Assembly (NCBI GenBank): GCA_900553775.1 | Contig: USEZ01000058.1 | Coordinates: 1-10,498, forward strand | DNA: 10,498 nt | Source of the DNA: an uncultured Slackia sp. | Lineage (GTDB): Bacteria > Actinomycetota > Coriobacteriia > Coriobacteriales > Eggerthellaceae | Direction of reading: 5' to 3' | Shown: positions 1-6,179 of the stretch, piece by piece | Layout of the letters: each line of letters opens with the position of its first letter | Numbering within the stretch: the stretch's first letter is position 1 | Program-made: the position numbers and the translations under genes | Notes under the pieces: generated by a model | The model's input: the letters and a program-made list of their open reading frames with translations, nothing else | The model's database searches: none | What the model was told of the DNA's origin: nothing

Positions 1-941
1 CACGCGGCAAGGGCCTCGGCGCCCGCCGCGCCCGCCGAGAACCCCGCCGCAAGCTCGCGCACCACGTCTGCCGCCGTGCCGCGGGCCTGCACGAGGCCCG
101 CGACCTGGCCCGCCATGAACGACCCGTTGCGCGCATCGCCTTCGACGGCGCGGCGCAAAGAGCCCGCGTACCGGCCCTCGAGCTCCTGCGCGTCGACCGA
201 CGAGCGCTCGAGCTCCTTCATCGACCGCGCCCAGGCGTTTTTCAGCCCGCGCACGGGATGGCCGCCCGCACGGCCCAACACGATGGTGTCTGAGTCTTTC
301 GCGGAAAGCACCTTCTCCTTGTACACCTCGGACACGCGGCATTCCCGCACCGTGAGAAAACGCGTCCCCGCCTGGACGCCCTCGGCCCCGAGCACGCGAG
401 CCGCCGCCGCGCCGCGCGCATCGGCGATGCCGCCCGCCGCAATCACGGGAATGGCGATCGCATCGCATACCTGCGGGATAAGCGCCATCGTGGCCATTTC
501 GCCGATATGGCCGCCCGCCTCGCATCCTTCGGCGATAACCGCGTCGGCCCCGAGCCGTTCCATGCGCGTCGCAAGCGCCGCCTGGGCCACCACGGGAACC
601 ACCTTCGCCCCCGCTTCCTTCCAGCGCTCGATGAAGCGTCCGGGGCTTCCCGCGCCCGTCGTGACCACGTCGACGCGCAGGCGCGCCACGAGGTCGGCGA
701 CGGCCTCGACGTCGGGATCCATCAGCATGACGTTCGCGCCGATAGGCCTGCCCGGCGCCAAAGAGCGGGCGATCGCCACCTGCTCCTCGATCCAGGAAAG
801 CGATGCGCCTCCGCATGCGATGACGCCGAGGCCGCCCGCCGCCGAAACCGCGCCCGCAAGCGCGCCGTCGGCGATCCGGGCCATGCCGCCCTGGATAACG
901 GGCGCCTCGATGCCTAAAAGCCCGCTTATCCGCGTATCCAT
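1..941 (-). CDS. fabK: Enoyl-ACP reductase II (FabK), 3' end cut by window
   Basis: FMN-dependent reductase that carries out the final NAD(P)H-dependent reduction of trans-2-enoyl-ACP in type II fatty-acid elongation, in the cytoplasm. The visible 313 residues follow the FabK pattern from end to end: VIQGGMARIADG at 15-26, AGGLGVI at 35-41, GANVMLM at 68-74, VVTTGAGSP at 92-100, and the flavin/active-site stretch EGCEAGGHIGEM at 138-149 with the conserved His at 145. PVIAAGGIADGRG-like and AGTRF phosphate-binding motifs follow, then FMAGQVAGLV near the end. Streptococcal FabK is about 324 residues, so only roughly ten are missing. The ATG at 941 lies 9 bases after the acp stop, with AGGGG overlapping that stop as ribosome site, so the two are probably co-translated. 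The related nitronate monooxygenases are the main alternative; adjacency to ACP and a FabT-type regulator favours FabK strongly. Confidence 0.93.
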   Translation of the reverse strand, partial: MDTRISGLLGIEAPVIQGGMARIADGALAGAVSAAGGLGVIACGGASLSWIEEQVAIARSLAPGRPIGANVMLMDPDVEAVADLVARLRVDVVTTGAGSPGRFIERWKEAGAKVVPVVAQAALATRMERLGADAVIAEGCEAGGHIGEMATMALIPQVCDAIAIPVIAAGGIADARGAAAARVLGAEGVQAGTRFLTVRECRVSEVYKEKVLSAKDSDTIVLGRAGGHPVRGLKNAWARSMKELERSSVDAQELEGRYAGSLRRAVEGDARNGSFMAGQVAGLVQARGTAADVVRELAAGFSAGAAGAEALAA

Positions 942-950
942 CCGAGGCCC

Positions 951-1172
951 CTAGCGAAGGGAGTCGACGTAGGCAACCAGCTGGCCGACCGTCTCCAGGC
1001 CATCGGGCTCGCCGAATTCGATATCGCAGCGGTCTTCAAGGTCGCACACCAGCTCCACCATATCGAGAGAATCCACGCCGAGCGTGTCGAACGAGGATTG
1101 CTCGGTCACGGTTGCGGGGTCGATGTCCAGATTGTCCTGCAGGACGGATTTCACGATTTCGATTGTCTCCAT
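951..1172 (-). CDS. acpP: Acyl carrier protein
   Basis: A 73-residue acidic four-helix carrier that holds growing acyl chains on a 4'-phosphopantetheine arm. The attachment motif LGVDSLDMVEL places the modified serine at residue 35, as expected for the family, and the protein is rich in Asp and Glu throughout. The ATG at 1172 has AAGAAAGG about nine bases upstream. fabK follows after 9 bases, so this carrier probably serves fatty-acid synthesis rather than a polyketide or teichoic-acid pathway. A hairpin terminator separates it from the upstream regulator gene, so it probably has its own promoter in the short AT-rich leader (about 1173-1208), or depends on read-through. Confidence 0.95.
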   Translation of the reverse strand: METIEIVKSVLQDNLDIDPATVTEQSSFDTLGVDSLDMVELVCDLEDRCDIEFGEPDGLETVGQLVAYVDSLR

Positions 1173-1194
1173 TTTGATTAGCCTTTCTTATTGT

Positions 1195-1202
1195 TAGATA
1201 AC
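1195..1202 (-). promoter_or_regulatory. Possible acp promoter -10 region (weak)
   Basis: The minus strand reads GGTTATCTAACAAT here, in a 36-base AT-rich leader between the upstream terminator and the acp ribosome site. TTATCTAA also occurs in the proposed promoter of the small plus-strand gene at 2661-2668. No convincing -35 box is visible: TTTTCG or TCGGAC at suitable distances are poor matches. A promoter is inferred mostly because a terminator lies immediately upstream. Confidence 0.25.
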
Positions 1203-1220
1203 CTTAGCTTTTTTCGTCCG

Positions 1221-1248
1221 AAAAGAAGCGGGGCTCATCCCCCGCTTC
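1221..1248 (-). terminator. Rho-independent terminator after the fabT-like gene
   Basis: Nine-base perfect stem: GAAGCGGGG at 1225-1233 and CCCCGCTTC at 1240-1248, loop of six. On the minus strand the stem is followed by TTTT and, after a short gap, a purine-rich stretch. It begins 8 bases after the regulator stop codon and lies before acp, so it would stop or attenuate transcription arriving from degV and the regulator gene. Confidence 0.75.
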
Positions 1249-1256
1249 GGCCGCGT

Positions 1257-1709
1257 CTACGCCGCGGGTTCGTCGAAGAATTCCTTGACTTTGGAAAGCG
1301 CGCGGACGAGCACGTCTTCTTCCTCCTCGGTCAGATCGGCGAAGGCGGCATCGACCATCTCTTTATGGAAGAGCTCGTGCACGCGATACGCCTGCCTGCC
1401 CTCTTTGGTCAGCGAGACGAGCACCTGGCGCCTGTCGGCATTGCTGCGCGAACGCTCGGCGAAGCCTTTGGCCACGAGTTTTCCCACGGCCGCCGTGCAG
1501 GTGGCGAACGTCACGTCGAGCCGCGCCGCGATCGCGTTCATCGGACTCGACCCGTGCAGGCCGATCGCGTGGATCGCATGCACCTCGGAAATGGTGAGCC
1601 CCTCGGTCAGGCGGTTGCGCACGACGTTTTCCTCGACGCGCAGAATGCTGTTGAACGTCTCGACCAGAAGCTCGTTGACATGCGCCCGGCGCCGCACCGT
1701 CTCCGTCAT
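1257..1709 (-). CDS. fabT: MarR-family regulator, FabT-like
   Basis: A 150-residue winged-helix repressor. In streptococci and lactococci, FabT binds a TTTGA/TCAAA palindrome and represses fatty-acid synthesis genes, with acyl-ACP as corepressor. The match to that subgroup covers the whole chain: FNSILRVEENVVR at 19-31, SEVHAIHAIG at 41-50, the DNA-binding helices at about 55-78, the wing RSNADRRQVLVSLTKEGR at 88-105, and the FabT-like dimer segment HELFHKEMVDA at 111-121. The ATG at 1709 has AAAGGGG six bases upstream. It lies 22 bases after the degV stop and is followed by a terminator, then acp and fabK. Streptococcal fabT likewise sits by acpP and fabK. A palindrome matching the FabT operator lies upstream of degV. 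The subfamily assignment rests on recalled similarity and context, not on a search. Confidence 0.85.
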   Translation of the reverse strand: MTETVRRRAHVNELLVETFNSILRVEENVVRNRLTEGLTISEVHAIHAIGLHGSSPMNAIAARLDVTFATCTAAVGKLVAKGFAERSRSNADRRQVLVSLTKEGRQAYRVHELFHKEMVDAAFADLTEEEEDVLVRALSKVKEFFDEPAA

Positions 1710-1731
1710 CGGATTCCCCTTTCGAACTCTC

Positions 1732-2589
1732 CTACCCCACGCGCGGAGCCATGGCGATGCACCATGCCCCCAATCCCAGATGGGTCGCTATCGTCGCGCC
1801 GCAGACATCGGCGTGCAGGCTTGCGACGTCTGCGCCCGAAGCGCCGATGGCCGCGGCGGCGGCATCGGCCGCTCCCTGGTTGCGCACGTGGGCGTAGCGC
1901 ACGTCGAGCGGACCGTAGAGGCCGCTGCGCTGCTCGAGAACCTCGATGCAGCGGGCAAGCGCCCCTTTCGCTCCGCGCGCCTTGTCGAAGAATACCACGC
2001 TTCCCTGCTCGTCGATCGTCAGCAGGGCGCGCACGTTGAGCATGCCCATCTTCTCGGCCGCCTCTTTCGGCAGGCGCCCGCCCCGCACGAGAGCGTCAAG
2101 CGTTTCGGGGACAAGAAGGATGGAGGTCTTCCCGCACGTCTCGACGACCAGGCGCTCGAGCGCATCGAGGTCGTCGACGCCGGAGTCGCGCAGGCGGCAT
2201 GCCGCGTCGACGACGATGCCGAGCGCCGAGGCGGCAAGGCGCGTGTCGACCACGCGCACCTCGATCGGCGCCTGGGATGCCGCGATCGAGGCCGACTGCA
2301 CGGTGCCCGAAAGCGACGAGCCGATATGCAGGCACAATGCCGCGTCGTATCCGCGTGCGGCGAGGTCGTCGAAAACGCGCGAGAACGCGCCCGGAGAAGG
2401 CTGCGACGTCGTCGGAAGCTCGGCGGAGGATTCGAGCAAGTCGCAGAACCGCTCGTTGGACAGCTCCACCTGGTCGAGAAGCGCGCGCCCTTCCACGCCG
2501 ATGCTCAAAGGCACCATGGACACATCGCGGCGTGCATAGTCGGCATACGGCCAATCGCACGTCGAATCGGTGACGATGGCGATTTTCAT
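1732..2589 (-). CDS. DegV-family fatty-acid-binding protein (FakB-like)
   Basis: A 285-residue protein of normal DegV length. DegV/FakB proteins bind one fatty acid and present it to the kinase FakA, which makes acyl-phosphate for phospholipid or ACP use. Visible family marks are MKIAIVTDSTCD at 1-12, the carboxylate-binding TTSQPSPG loop at about 60-67, SSLSGT at 91-96, the VVDTR strand near 112, and VRGGRLPKEAA in the second domain. No signal peptide or membrane segment is seen, which fits a cytosolic carrier. The ATG at 2589 has AGAAAGGA seven bases upstream. It heads the module degV, fabT-like, acp, fabK, and its promoter carries the proposed FabT operator, which supports a lipid role. 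No fakA kinase gene is in the window. The fatty acid it prefers cannot be told from sequence. Confidence 0.9.
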   Translation of the reverse strand: MKIAIVTDSTCDWPYADYARRDVSMVPLSIGVEGRALLDQVELSNERFCDLLESSAELPTTSQPSPGAFSRVFDDLAARGYDAALCLHIGSSLSGTVQSASIAASQAPIEVRVVDTRLAASALGIVVDAACRLRDSGVDDLDALERLVVETCGKTSILLVPETLDALVRGGRLPKEAAEKMGMLNVRALLTIDEQGSVVFFDKARGAKGALARCIEVLEQRSGLYGPLDVRYAHVRNQGAADAAAAAIGASGADVASLHADVCGATIATHLGLGAWCIAMAPRVG

Positions 2590-2623
2590 GATCGGTTCCT
2601 TTCTCGCAAGGACAGCGCCCGAA

Positions 2624-2651
2624 AGTATACCCCATTTAGTTTGAGTATCAA
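2624..2651 (-). promoter_or_regulatory. Promoter of the degV operon
   Basis: Minus-strand -35 TTGATA (2651-2646; 5 of 6 to consensus) and -10 TATACT (2629-2624) are separated by 16 bases. Transcription would begin near 2617, giving a leader of about 28 bases before the ATG at 2589. The -35 box lies inside the palindrome at 2637-2655, so a bound repressor would block polymerase. Confidence 0.7.
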
Positions 2652-2655
2652 ACTA
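2637..2655. promoter_or_regulatory. FabT-type operator palindrome
   Basis: TAGTTTGAGTATCAAACTA: perfect 8-base inverted arms around a 3-base centre. From memory, the streptococcal FabT consensus is close to ANTTTGATTATCAAATT, and this site keeps the TTTGA and TCAAA cores at the same spacing. It overlaps the -35 and spacer of the degV promoter and also the possible -35 (TTGAGT, 2641-2646) of the divergent small gene. The FabT-like regulator is encoded in the operon it would control, which predicts autoregulation. Confidence 0.7.
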
Positions 2656-2669
2656 TTTAATTATCTAAT
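2641..2669 (+). promoter_or_regulatory. Possible divergent promoter of the small plus-strand gene
   Basis: TTGAGT at 2641-2646 and TCTAAT at 2664-2669 (5 of 6 to the -10 consensus) are 17 bases apart. The only gene it could serve starts at 2723 with a strong ribosome site, GGAGG at 2711-2715. The -35 match is modest, so this is plausible rather than certain. Confidence 0.4.
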
Positions 2670-2722
2670 TTCTTTTCGATGGCATACCGTGCGCGAAATC
2701 GCAGCCTATCGGAGGCGCGCGA

Positions 2723-2938
2723 ATGAAGAAAAACCCGGCAAAAGTAACGACGGCGCCGGATCGGCAACAGGGCTGCGCATCGGCGTCGCCGTCGGCGTAT
2801 CGCCAGGCTTCGCGCTTGACAACTACGCTGCGCAAGCGGCGATCGGCATCGGCGCAGGGCTGCTTTCAGGAACTCTTCGCAATTCGAAAAAGAAAAAAAG
2901 AAGGTGGCGACGACGGAGAAGCGCGGGCAAGGCCGTAA
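2723..2938 (+). pseudogene. Small glycine-rich membrane protein gene, frameshifted twice
   Basis: The ATG at 2723 has GGAGG seven bases upstream, the best ribosome site on this strand, and the same frame ends in TAA at 2936-2938, 16 bases before a terminator. That frame is not protein-like in the middle. The frame one base back, from about 2734 to 2899, encodes a membrane-like stretch with repeated glycine spacing: GKSNDGAGSATG, then GLRIGVAVGVSPGFALDNY and AIGIGAGLLSGTL, ending in NSKKKK. Changing the A-run at 2729-2733 from five to six, and the run at 2893-2899 from seven to six, joins everything into one 71-residue protein starting MKKKPGKSNDGAGS and ending KKKKEGGDDGEARARP. That layout (polar start, glycine-zipper-like hydrophobic middle, Lys then acidic tail) is typical of small uncharacterised bacterial membrane proteins. 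The cause may be decay, slippage or sequencing error. The function is unknown. Confidence 0.6.
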
Positions 2939-2954
2939 AACGGATGTACAATCG

Positions 2955-2990
2955 AAAAATGGGTGCCGACATGCGTCGACACCCATTTTT
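2955..2990. terminator. Bidirectional Rho-independent terminator
   Basis: AAAAATGGGTG (2955-2965) pairs perfectly with CACCCATTTTT (2980-2990), and the 14-base loop contains a further CGAC/GTCG pairing. The A-run and T-run on either side let it work on both strands. It separates the small plus-strand gene (ends 2938) from the minus-strand galU-alr-glycosylase operon (ends 3113), which converge here. Confidence 0.88.
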
Positions 2991-3112
2991 CCCAAACCGC
3001 GCGGCAAAAGCCCTTTCGATTTCCCGCCGCTTAAAACCGGCCCGCCTCATCCGTCAAGCGCGCCCATAGGCGACGTGCGAGGTCGCGTATCGCGGCCTCG
3101 CCTGCGGCGGCT
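2991..3112. other. Non-coding 3' region of the glycosylase operon
   Basis: No gene recognised. A nine-base hairpin with one wobble pair (GAGGTCGCG 3079-3087, CGCGGCCTC 3091-3099) lies just past the glycosylase stop. It has no T-run on either strand, so it may protect the mRNA end rather than terminate; the strong terminator comes after it. Confidence 0.4.
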
Positions 3113-3727
3113 TTAGGCGCGCGGCTCTTTCAGGCGTTCGCCCAACGCCGCGAAATCGGCTTCGAGCGCATCGCGCTTGGTGCGGTCGTAAATCGCCGCC
3201 GCAGGATGGAACACCGGATACACGATAAAGCGGCCCGCGATATGCGGCTTTCCATGCAGGCCCGTGATGCCGCGATCGGTCTTCAAGATGAACTTCGTGG
3301 CGAAATTGCCCATCGTGACCAGGTATTCAGGCCCGATGGCGCGCACCTGGTCGCGCAGAAACGGCGTGCACAGCTCTATCTCGTCGGGCTGGGGGTTGCG
3401 ATTCGACGGAGGACGGCACTTCAGCACGTTGGCGATGAACACCTCGTCGCGCGTCAGGCCGGCGTATCCCAAAAGCTCGGTGAGGTATTTCCCCGCCGCC
3501 CCCACGAACGGGCGGCCCTGCAGATCCTCGTTTTTGCCGGGAGCCTCGCCTATCAGCATGACGCGCGCCTCGGGGTTGCCGAACCCCGGCACCACGTTCG
3601 TGCGCCCTTCGCACAGCGCGCACCTCCGACACGCCGCCGCCTGCGCGGCGATATCGGCCAGCAAATGCTCCGACGATTCGCCCGTCCGGGGTTCGATCGT
3701 CGCAAAATGGTCGTTGATAACAGTCAT
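3113..3727 (-). CDS. Uracil-DNA glycosylase, family 4 type (Fe-S)
   Basis: A 204-residue enzyme that removes uracil from DNA as the first step of base-excision repair. Motif 1, GEAPGKNEDLQGRPFVG, is at 60-76 and the C-terminal VFHPAAAIYDR motif at 172-182. Four cysteines sit where family 4 enzymes bind a 4Fe-4S cluster: C33 and C36 (CRRC), C104 (KCRPP) and C120, with NRNPQPDEIELC between the last two. The ATG at 3727 overlaps the alr stop as ATGA and has GAAGG upstream within alr, so translation is probably coupled. A GTG at 3769 in the same frame would add 14 residues but lacks this arrangement. The family 4 versus family 5 assignment is by motif: motif 1 carries Glu61 and Asn66 rather than an exact textbook form I could check. 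Confidence 0.92.
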   Translation of the reverse strand: MTVINDHFATIEPRTGESSEHLLADIAAQAAACRRCALCEGRTNVVPGFGNPEARVMLIGEAPGKNEDLQGRPFVGAAGKYLTELLGYAGLTRDEVFIANVLKCRPPSNRNPQPDEIELCTPFLRDQVRAIGPEYLVTMGNFATKFILKTDRGITGLHGKPHIAGRFIVYPVFHPAAAIYDRTKRDALEADFAALGERLKEPRA

Positions 3728-4884
3728 CGCAAATACACCTTCGGCATTCTGATGGAAAAACCGCAGCACAATTCATGCGGAATGGTGCCCAATATGTCGC
3801 ACAGGTCTTCGATCCCGACGGCGGCGCCGTTTTGCGAGCCGACGAGCAGCACCTCGTCGCCGACCCGCGGATCGAGCCTGCGATGCGTGCCGTGGCTGCG
3901 CAGGTCGACCTCGAACATGCATTGGTCCATGCAGATATTGCCCACCTGGCGGCAACGGTGCCCCGCATAGATTACCGAGGTGCGCCCCGACAGGGCGCGC
4001 ACGTAGCCGTCGGCATACCCCACCGGAACGGCGCAGATCTTCACGCTGCCGGTGCTGCGATAGTTCATGCCGTAGCTCACGCCCTCGCTCATGGGGGGCG
4101 TGTTCACCGCGGTGATGCGCGCATGCACGCTCATAGCGGGGCGCAAATCGAAGTATCCGCGCGTTTCGGAGCATGGGTGGAACCCGTACAGCGAAATGCC
4201 CAGGCGCGCCATGTCCATATGGGTTTCGGGATAGCGCAGAATCGCCGCAGAATTCGCGCAATGGGCAAGGCCCGGGTCGATCCCCGCCGCGCGCATGGCG
4301 GCTATCGTCTCTTTGAAGCGGCGCAGCTGCATGTTGAAGTCGAGCGTTTCCGCGCAGTCGGCCGTCGCGAAATGCGTGAACGTCCCCACCTGCTCGAGCG
4401 CCCGGTGAAACGCTATCTGGCGCACGAATTCGACGGCCTCGTCGAAGCGCACGCCGATACGGTTCATGCCCGTGTTCACCGCCAGATGGAACGGCGCGCG
4501 CACGCCGTGCAGATCGGCGAGCTCGCCGTAGGCCACGGCGAATTCGGTGGTGTAGACCGACGGCATGAGGCTGTGATGCAGCAGCAGCGGGATGGACGAG
4601 GCGGGCGGCTCCGAGAGCACGAGGATCGGAGCCTCGATGCCGGCACGGCGCAGCTGCACGCCTTCGTTGACCGTGGCAACCGCCACGTTGTGCCTGATCG
4701 CGGAAAGGTCGATTTCGACCCACGACCAACGGCGCTCGGGGCCGGTGATCGCATCGAGGCTTTCGGCGGGAAAGGCGGCCGCCGCACGCGCCGCGTCCGC
4801 GCCGCCGCACGCAGAACCCCTCGTATTTCTCAGCAGGTCGGAGAAATCCTGGCCCGACGCTCCCGAAAACGCATTGAAACCCAC
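3724..4884 (-). CDS. alr: Alanine racemase homologue missing the PLP-lysine segment
   Basis: Alanine racemases make D-alanine for peptidoglycan with PLP bound to a lysine near the N-terminus. Most of the family is visible: WSWVEIDLSAIRHNV at 53-67, THFATAD at 170-176, HCANSAAILRYP at 208-219, RLGISLYG at 227-234, the second catalytic base Tyr271 in GVSYGMNYRS, VGYADGY at 288-294 and GNICMDQCM at 315-323. The stretch of about 40 residues that should follow RHNV, with the AVVKADAYGHG-type lysine motif, is absent: RHNV runs straight into AVATVNEGVQLRRAGIEAP, normally found after it. The frame is intact. An extra N-terminal 50 residues (MGFNAFSGAS...) has no evident domain; its GTG start at 4884 has AGAAGGA upstream and no better start follows. 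As read, the protein should not bind PLP normally. It lies 42 bases after galU and overlaps the glycosylase gene. Confidence 0.85.
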   Translation of the reverse strand: MGFNAFSGASGQDFSDLLRNTRGSACGGADAARAAAAFPAESLDAITGPERRWSWVEIDLSAIRHNVAVATVNEGVQLRRAGIEAPILVLSEPPASSIPLLLHHSLMPSVYTTEFAVAYGELADLHGVRAPFHLAVNTGMNRIGVRFDEAVEFVRQIAFHRALEQVGTFTHFATADCAETLDFNMQLRRFKETIAAMRAAGIDPGLAHCANSAAILRYPETHMDMARLGISLYGFHPCSETRGYFDLRPAMSVHARITAVNTPPMSEGVSYGMNYRSTGSVKICAVPVGYADGYVRALSGRTSVIYAGHRCRQVGNICMDQCMFEVDLRSHGTHRRLDPRVGDEVLLVGSQNGAAVGIEDLCDILGTIPHELCCGFSIRMPKVYLR

Positions 4885-4926
4885 GTTGTTCCTTCTTCCG
4901 TCGCTTCTTCGCGCAATGCCGCGCCT

Positions 4927-5748
4927 TTACGCCCGCGCAGCCTGCTTGCGCGCGAACAGCGCGTTGTTCGCCGCAAGCCAGCTTTCCGGCGTGCCCGTGT
5001 CGAAACCGTCCTCGTCGGAGATGACGAGCGCGTACATCTCCTCTTCCTTCAGGACCGCATCGAGCGCGTCGGTCAGCTGGATTTCGCCGCCCACGCCGGG
5101 CTTCACGTCGGCGAGCAGCTCCATGACGCGCGGGCTGAGCAGATAGCGCCCGAACACCGACAGGTTCGACGGGGCGTCTTCGAGCTTCGGCTTTTCGACC
5201 AGGCCGTCGACTTTCCATACGCCGTCTTCCACCTCGCTGCCCGCGATGATGCCGAAACGGCTCACCTGGTCGTCGGGCACGGGAAGCACCGCGATCACGC
5301 TCGCGCCGCCATGGGCGCGCGAGATTTCGAGCATCTTGGGGCAGATCGCGTTGTCGGGCACCAGCACATCGCCCAAAAGCACGAAGAACGGCTCGCCTTC
5401 GCACGCGTCGGCCGCACAGTGGATGGCGTGTCCCAGCCCGAGCGGCTCGTCCTGATAGACATAGGACACGTTGAGAGAGCCCGCATGCTCCACCGCGTCG
5501 GCGAGCGCGTCTTTACCCTTGGCGCGCAGCGTTTCCACCAATGCCGGATCGGGCGTGAAGTGCTTTTCGATCGACGCCTTGTCGCGGCTGTTGATGACGA
5601 CCACCTCGTCGGCCCCCGACGCGAGCCCCTCTTCGACCACATACTGGATAGCCGGACGGTCGACCACGAGAAGCATCTCTTTGGGCTGGGCTTTCGTGGC
5701 CGGAAGGAAGCGCGTGCCCATGCCGGCGGCGGGAATCAAGGCCTTCAT
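4927..5748 (-). CDS. galU: UTP-glucose-1-phosphate uridylyltransferase
   Basis: A 273-residue cytosolic nucleotidyltransferase forming UDP-glucose from UTP and glucose-1-phosphate, a precursor for cell-surface glycans and galactose metabolism. The signature PAAGMGTRFLPATKAQPKEM lies at 6-25, followed by IQYVVEEGLASGADEVVVI, YQDEPLGLGHAIHCA, FFVLLGDVLVPDN, GLVEKPK and GEIQLTDAL in the expected order, ending with FDTGTPESWLAANNAL where the family has its product-binding tail. It is slightly shorter than proteobacterial GalU (about 300). The ATG at 5748 is chosen because it begins the conserved MKALIPAAG and has AGGAG eight bases upstream; an in-frame start at 5859 would add a charged, non-conserved 37 residues. 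It probably leads the galU-alr-glycosylase operon. Confidence 0.93.
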   Translation of the reverse strand: MKALIPAAGMGTRFLPATKAQPKEMLLVVDRPAIQYVVEEGLASGADEVVVINSRDKASIEKHFTPDPALVETLRAKGKDALADAVEHAGSLNVSYVYQDEPLGLGHAIHCAADACEGEPFFVLLGDVLVPDNAICPKMLEISRAHGGASVIAVLPVPDDQVSRFGIIAGSEVEDGVWKVDGLVEKPKLEDAPSNLSVFGRYLLSPRVMELLADVKPGVGGEIQLTDALDAVLKEEEMYALVISDEDGFDTGTPESWLAANNALFARKQAARA

Positions 5749-5971
5749 GCGGGTATCTCCTATTCTATGACCGGCGCCTGCGTGCGCGTCCGTTTCCAAA
5801 CGGCGCGGCTCGGCGACGCCTTTTCGCAGCGGATGCGCAGCCTTCGTGCGTCTGCGCAATTTCCCTATTTTACTTCAGCCGTCAACGCCGCCGGCACGCC
5901 GAGGCGACGAATGCGGCGAGTCTCCTTTTCGCATGCCCGAAACGGCGGCCGCACGCGGCTCCATCGCCTGA

Positions 5972-5996
5972 ATGCATCGCCCGGATGCATCGCCCG
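5972..5996. repeat. Two tandem copies of a 13-base unit
   Basis: ATGCATCGCCCG occurs at 5972-5983 and again at 5985-5996, a period of 13. A degraded further copy (CCATCGCCTGA) precedes it at about 5961-5971. It could be a short slippage repeat or a direct-repeat binding site; nothing decides between them. Confidence 0.6.
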
Positions 5997-6130
5997 CTGC
6001 GACATATCCCGTGCGCATGAAGAAAGACGGCGGCGAAGGCTGCCGCATCCGCGGCCCGAATCGCGGCGTCGCGCACGCGGCATGAAGGCCGCGCCTGAAA
6101 GCGCGCCCCCGCGCAGCCCCTTCGAATGCG

Positions 6131-6179
6131 AAAGGCCCGCTTCGTCTGCATCCTTTCGAGAACGCCGACGAAGCGGGCC
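6131..6179 (-). terminator. Probable terminator of the ccm operon
   Basis: A perfect 13-base stem, GGCCCGCTTCGTC (6134-6146) with GACGAAGCGGGCC (6167-6179), and a 20-base loop. On the minus strand only three Ts follow directly, so it is not a textbook terminator, but its position 80 bases after the ccmD stop and its strength fit transcript-end formation. Confidence 0.55.

Noticed and set aside
1173..1189. Second FabT operator at acp
   Set aside because: Only one half-site (TTTGATTA) is present; the other arm does not match, so it is mentioned only as a possibility.
2728..2734. Programmed -1 frameshift at GAAAAAC
   Set aside because: The heptamer is not a standard slippery site because the first base does not allow re-pairing, no downstream pseudoknot was identified, and a second opposite shift would also be needed. 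Error or slippage is simpler.
1285..3069. 594-codon plus-strand open frame
   Set aside because: Most of it is antisense to the regulator and degV. Only its end overlaps the small glycine-rich gene, which has its own ribosome site and terminator.
2689..3069. GTG start at 2689 as a 126-residue version of the small membrane protein
   Set aside because: It has no ribosome site, and the frame would read through the terminator into non-protein-like sequence. The ATG at 2723 has GGAGG at the right distance.
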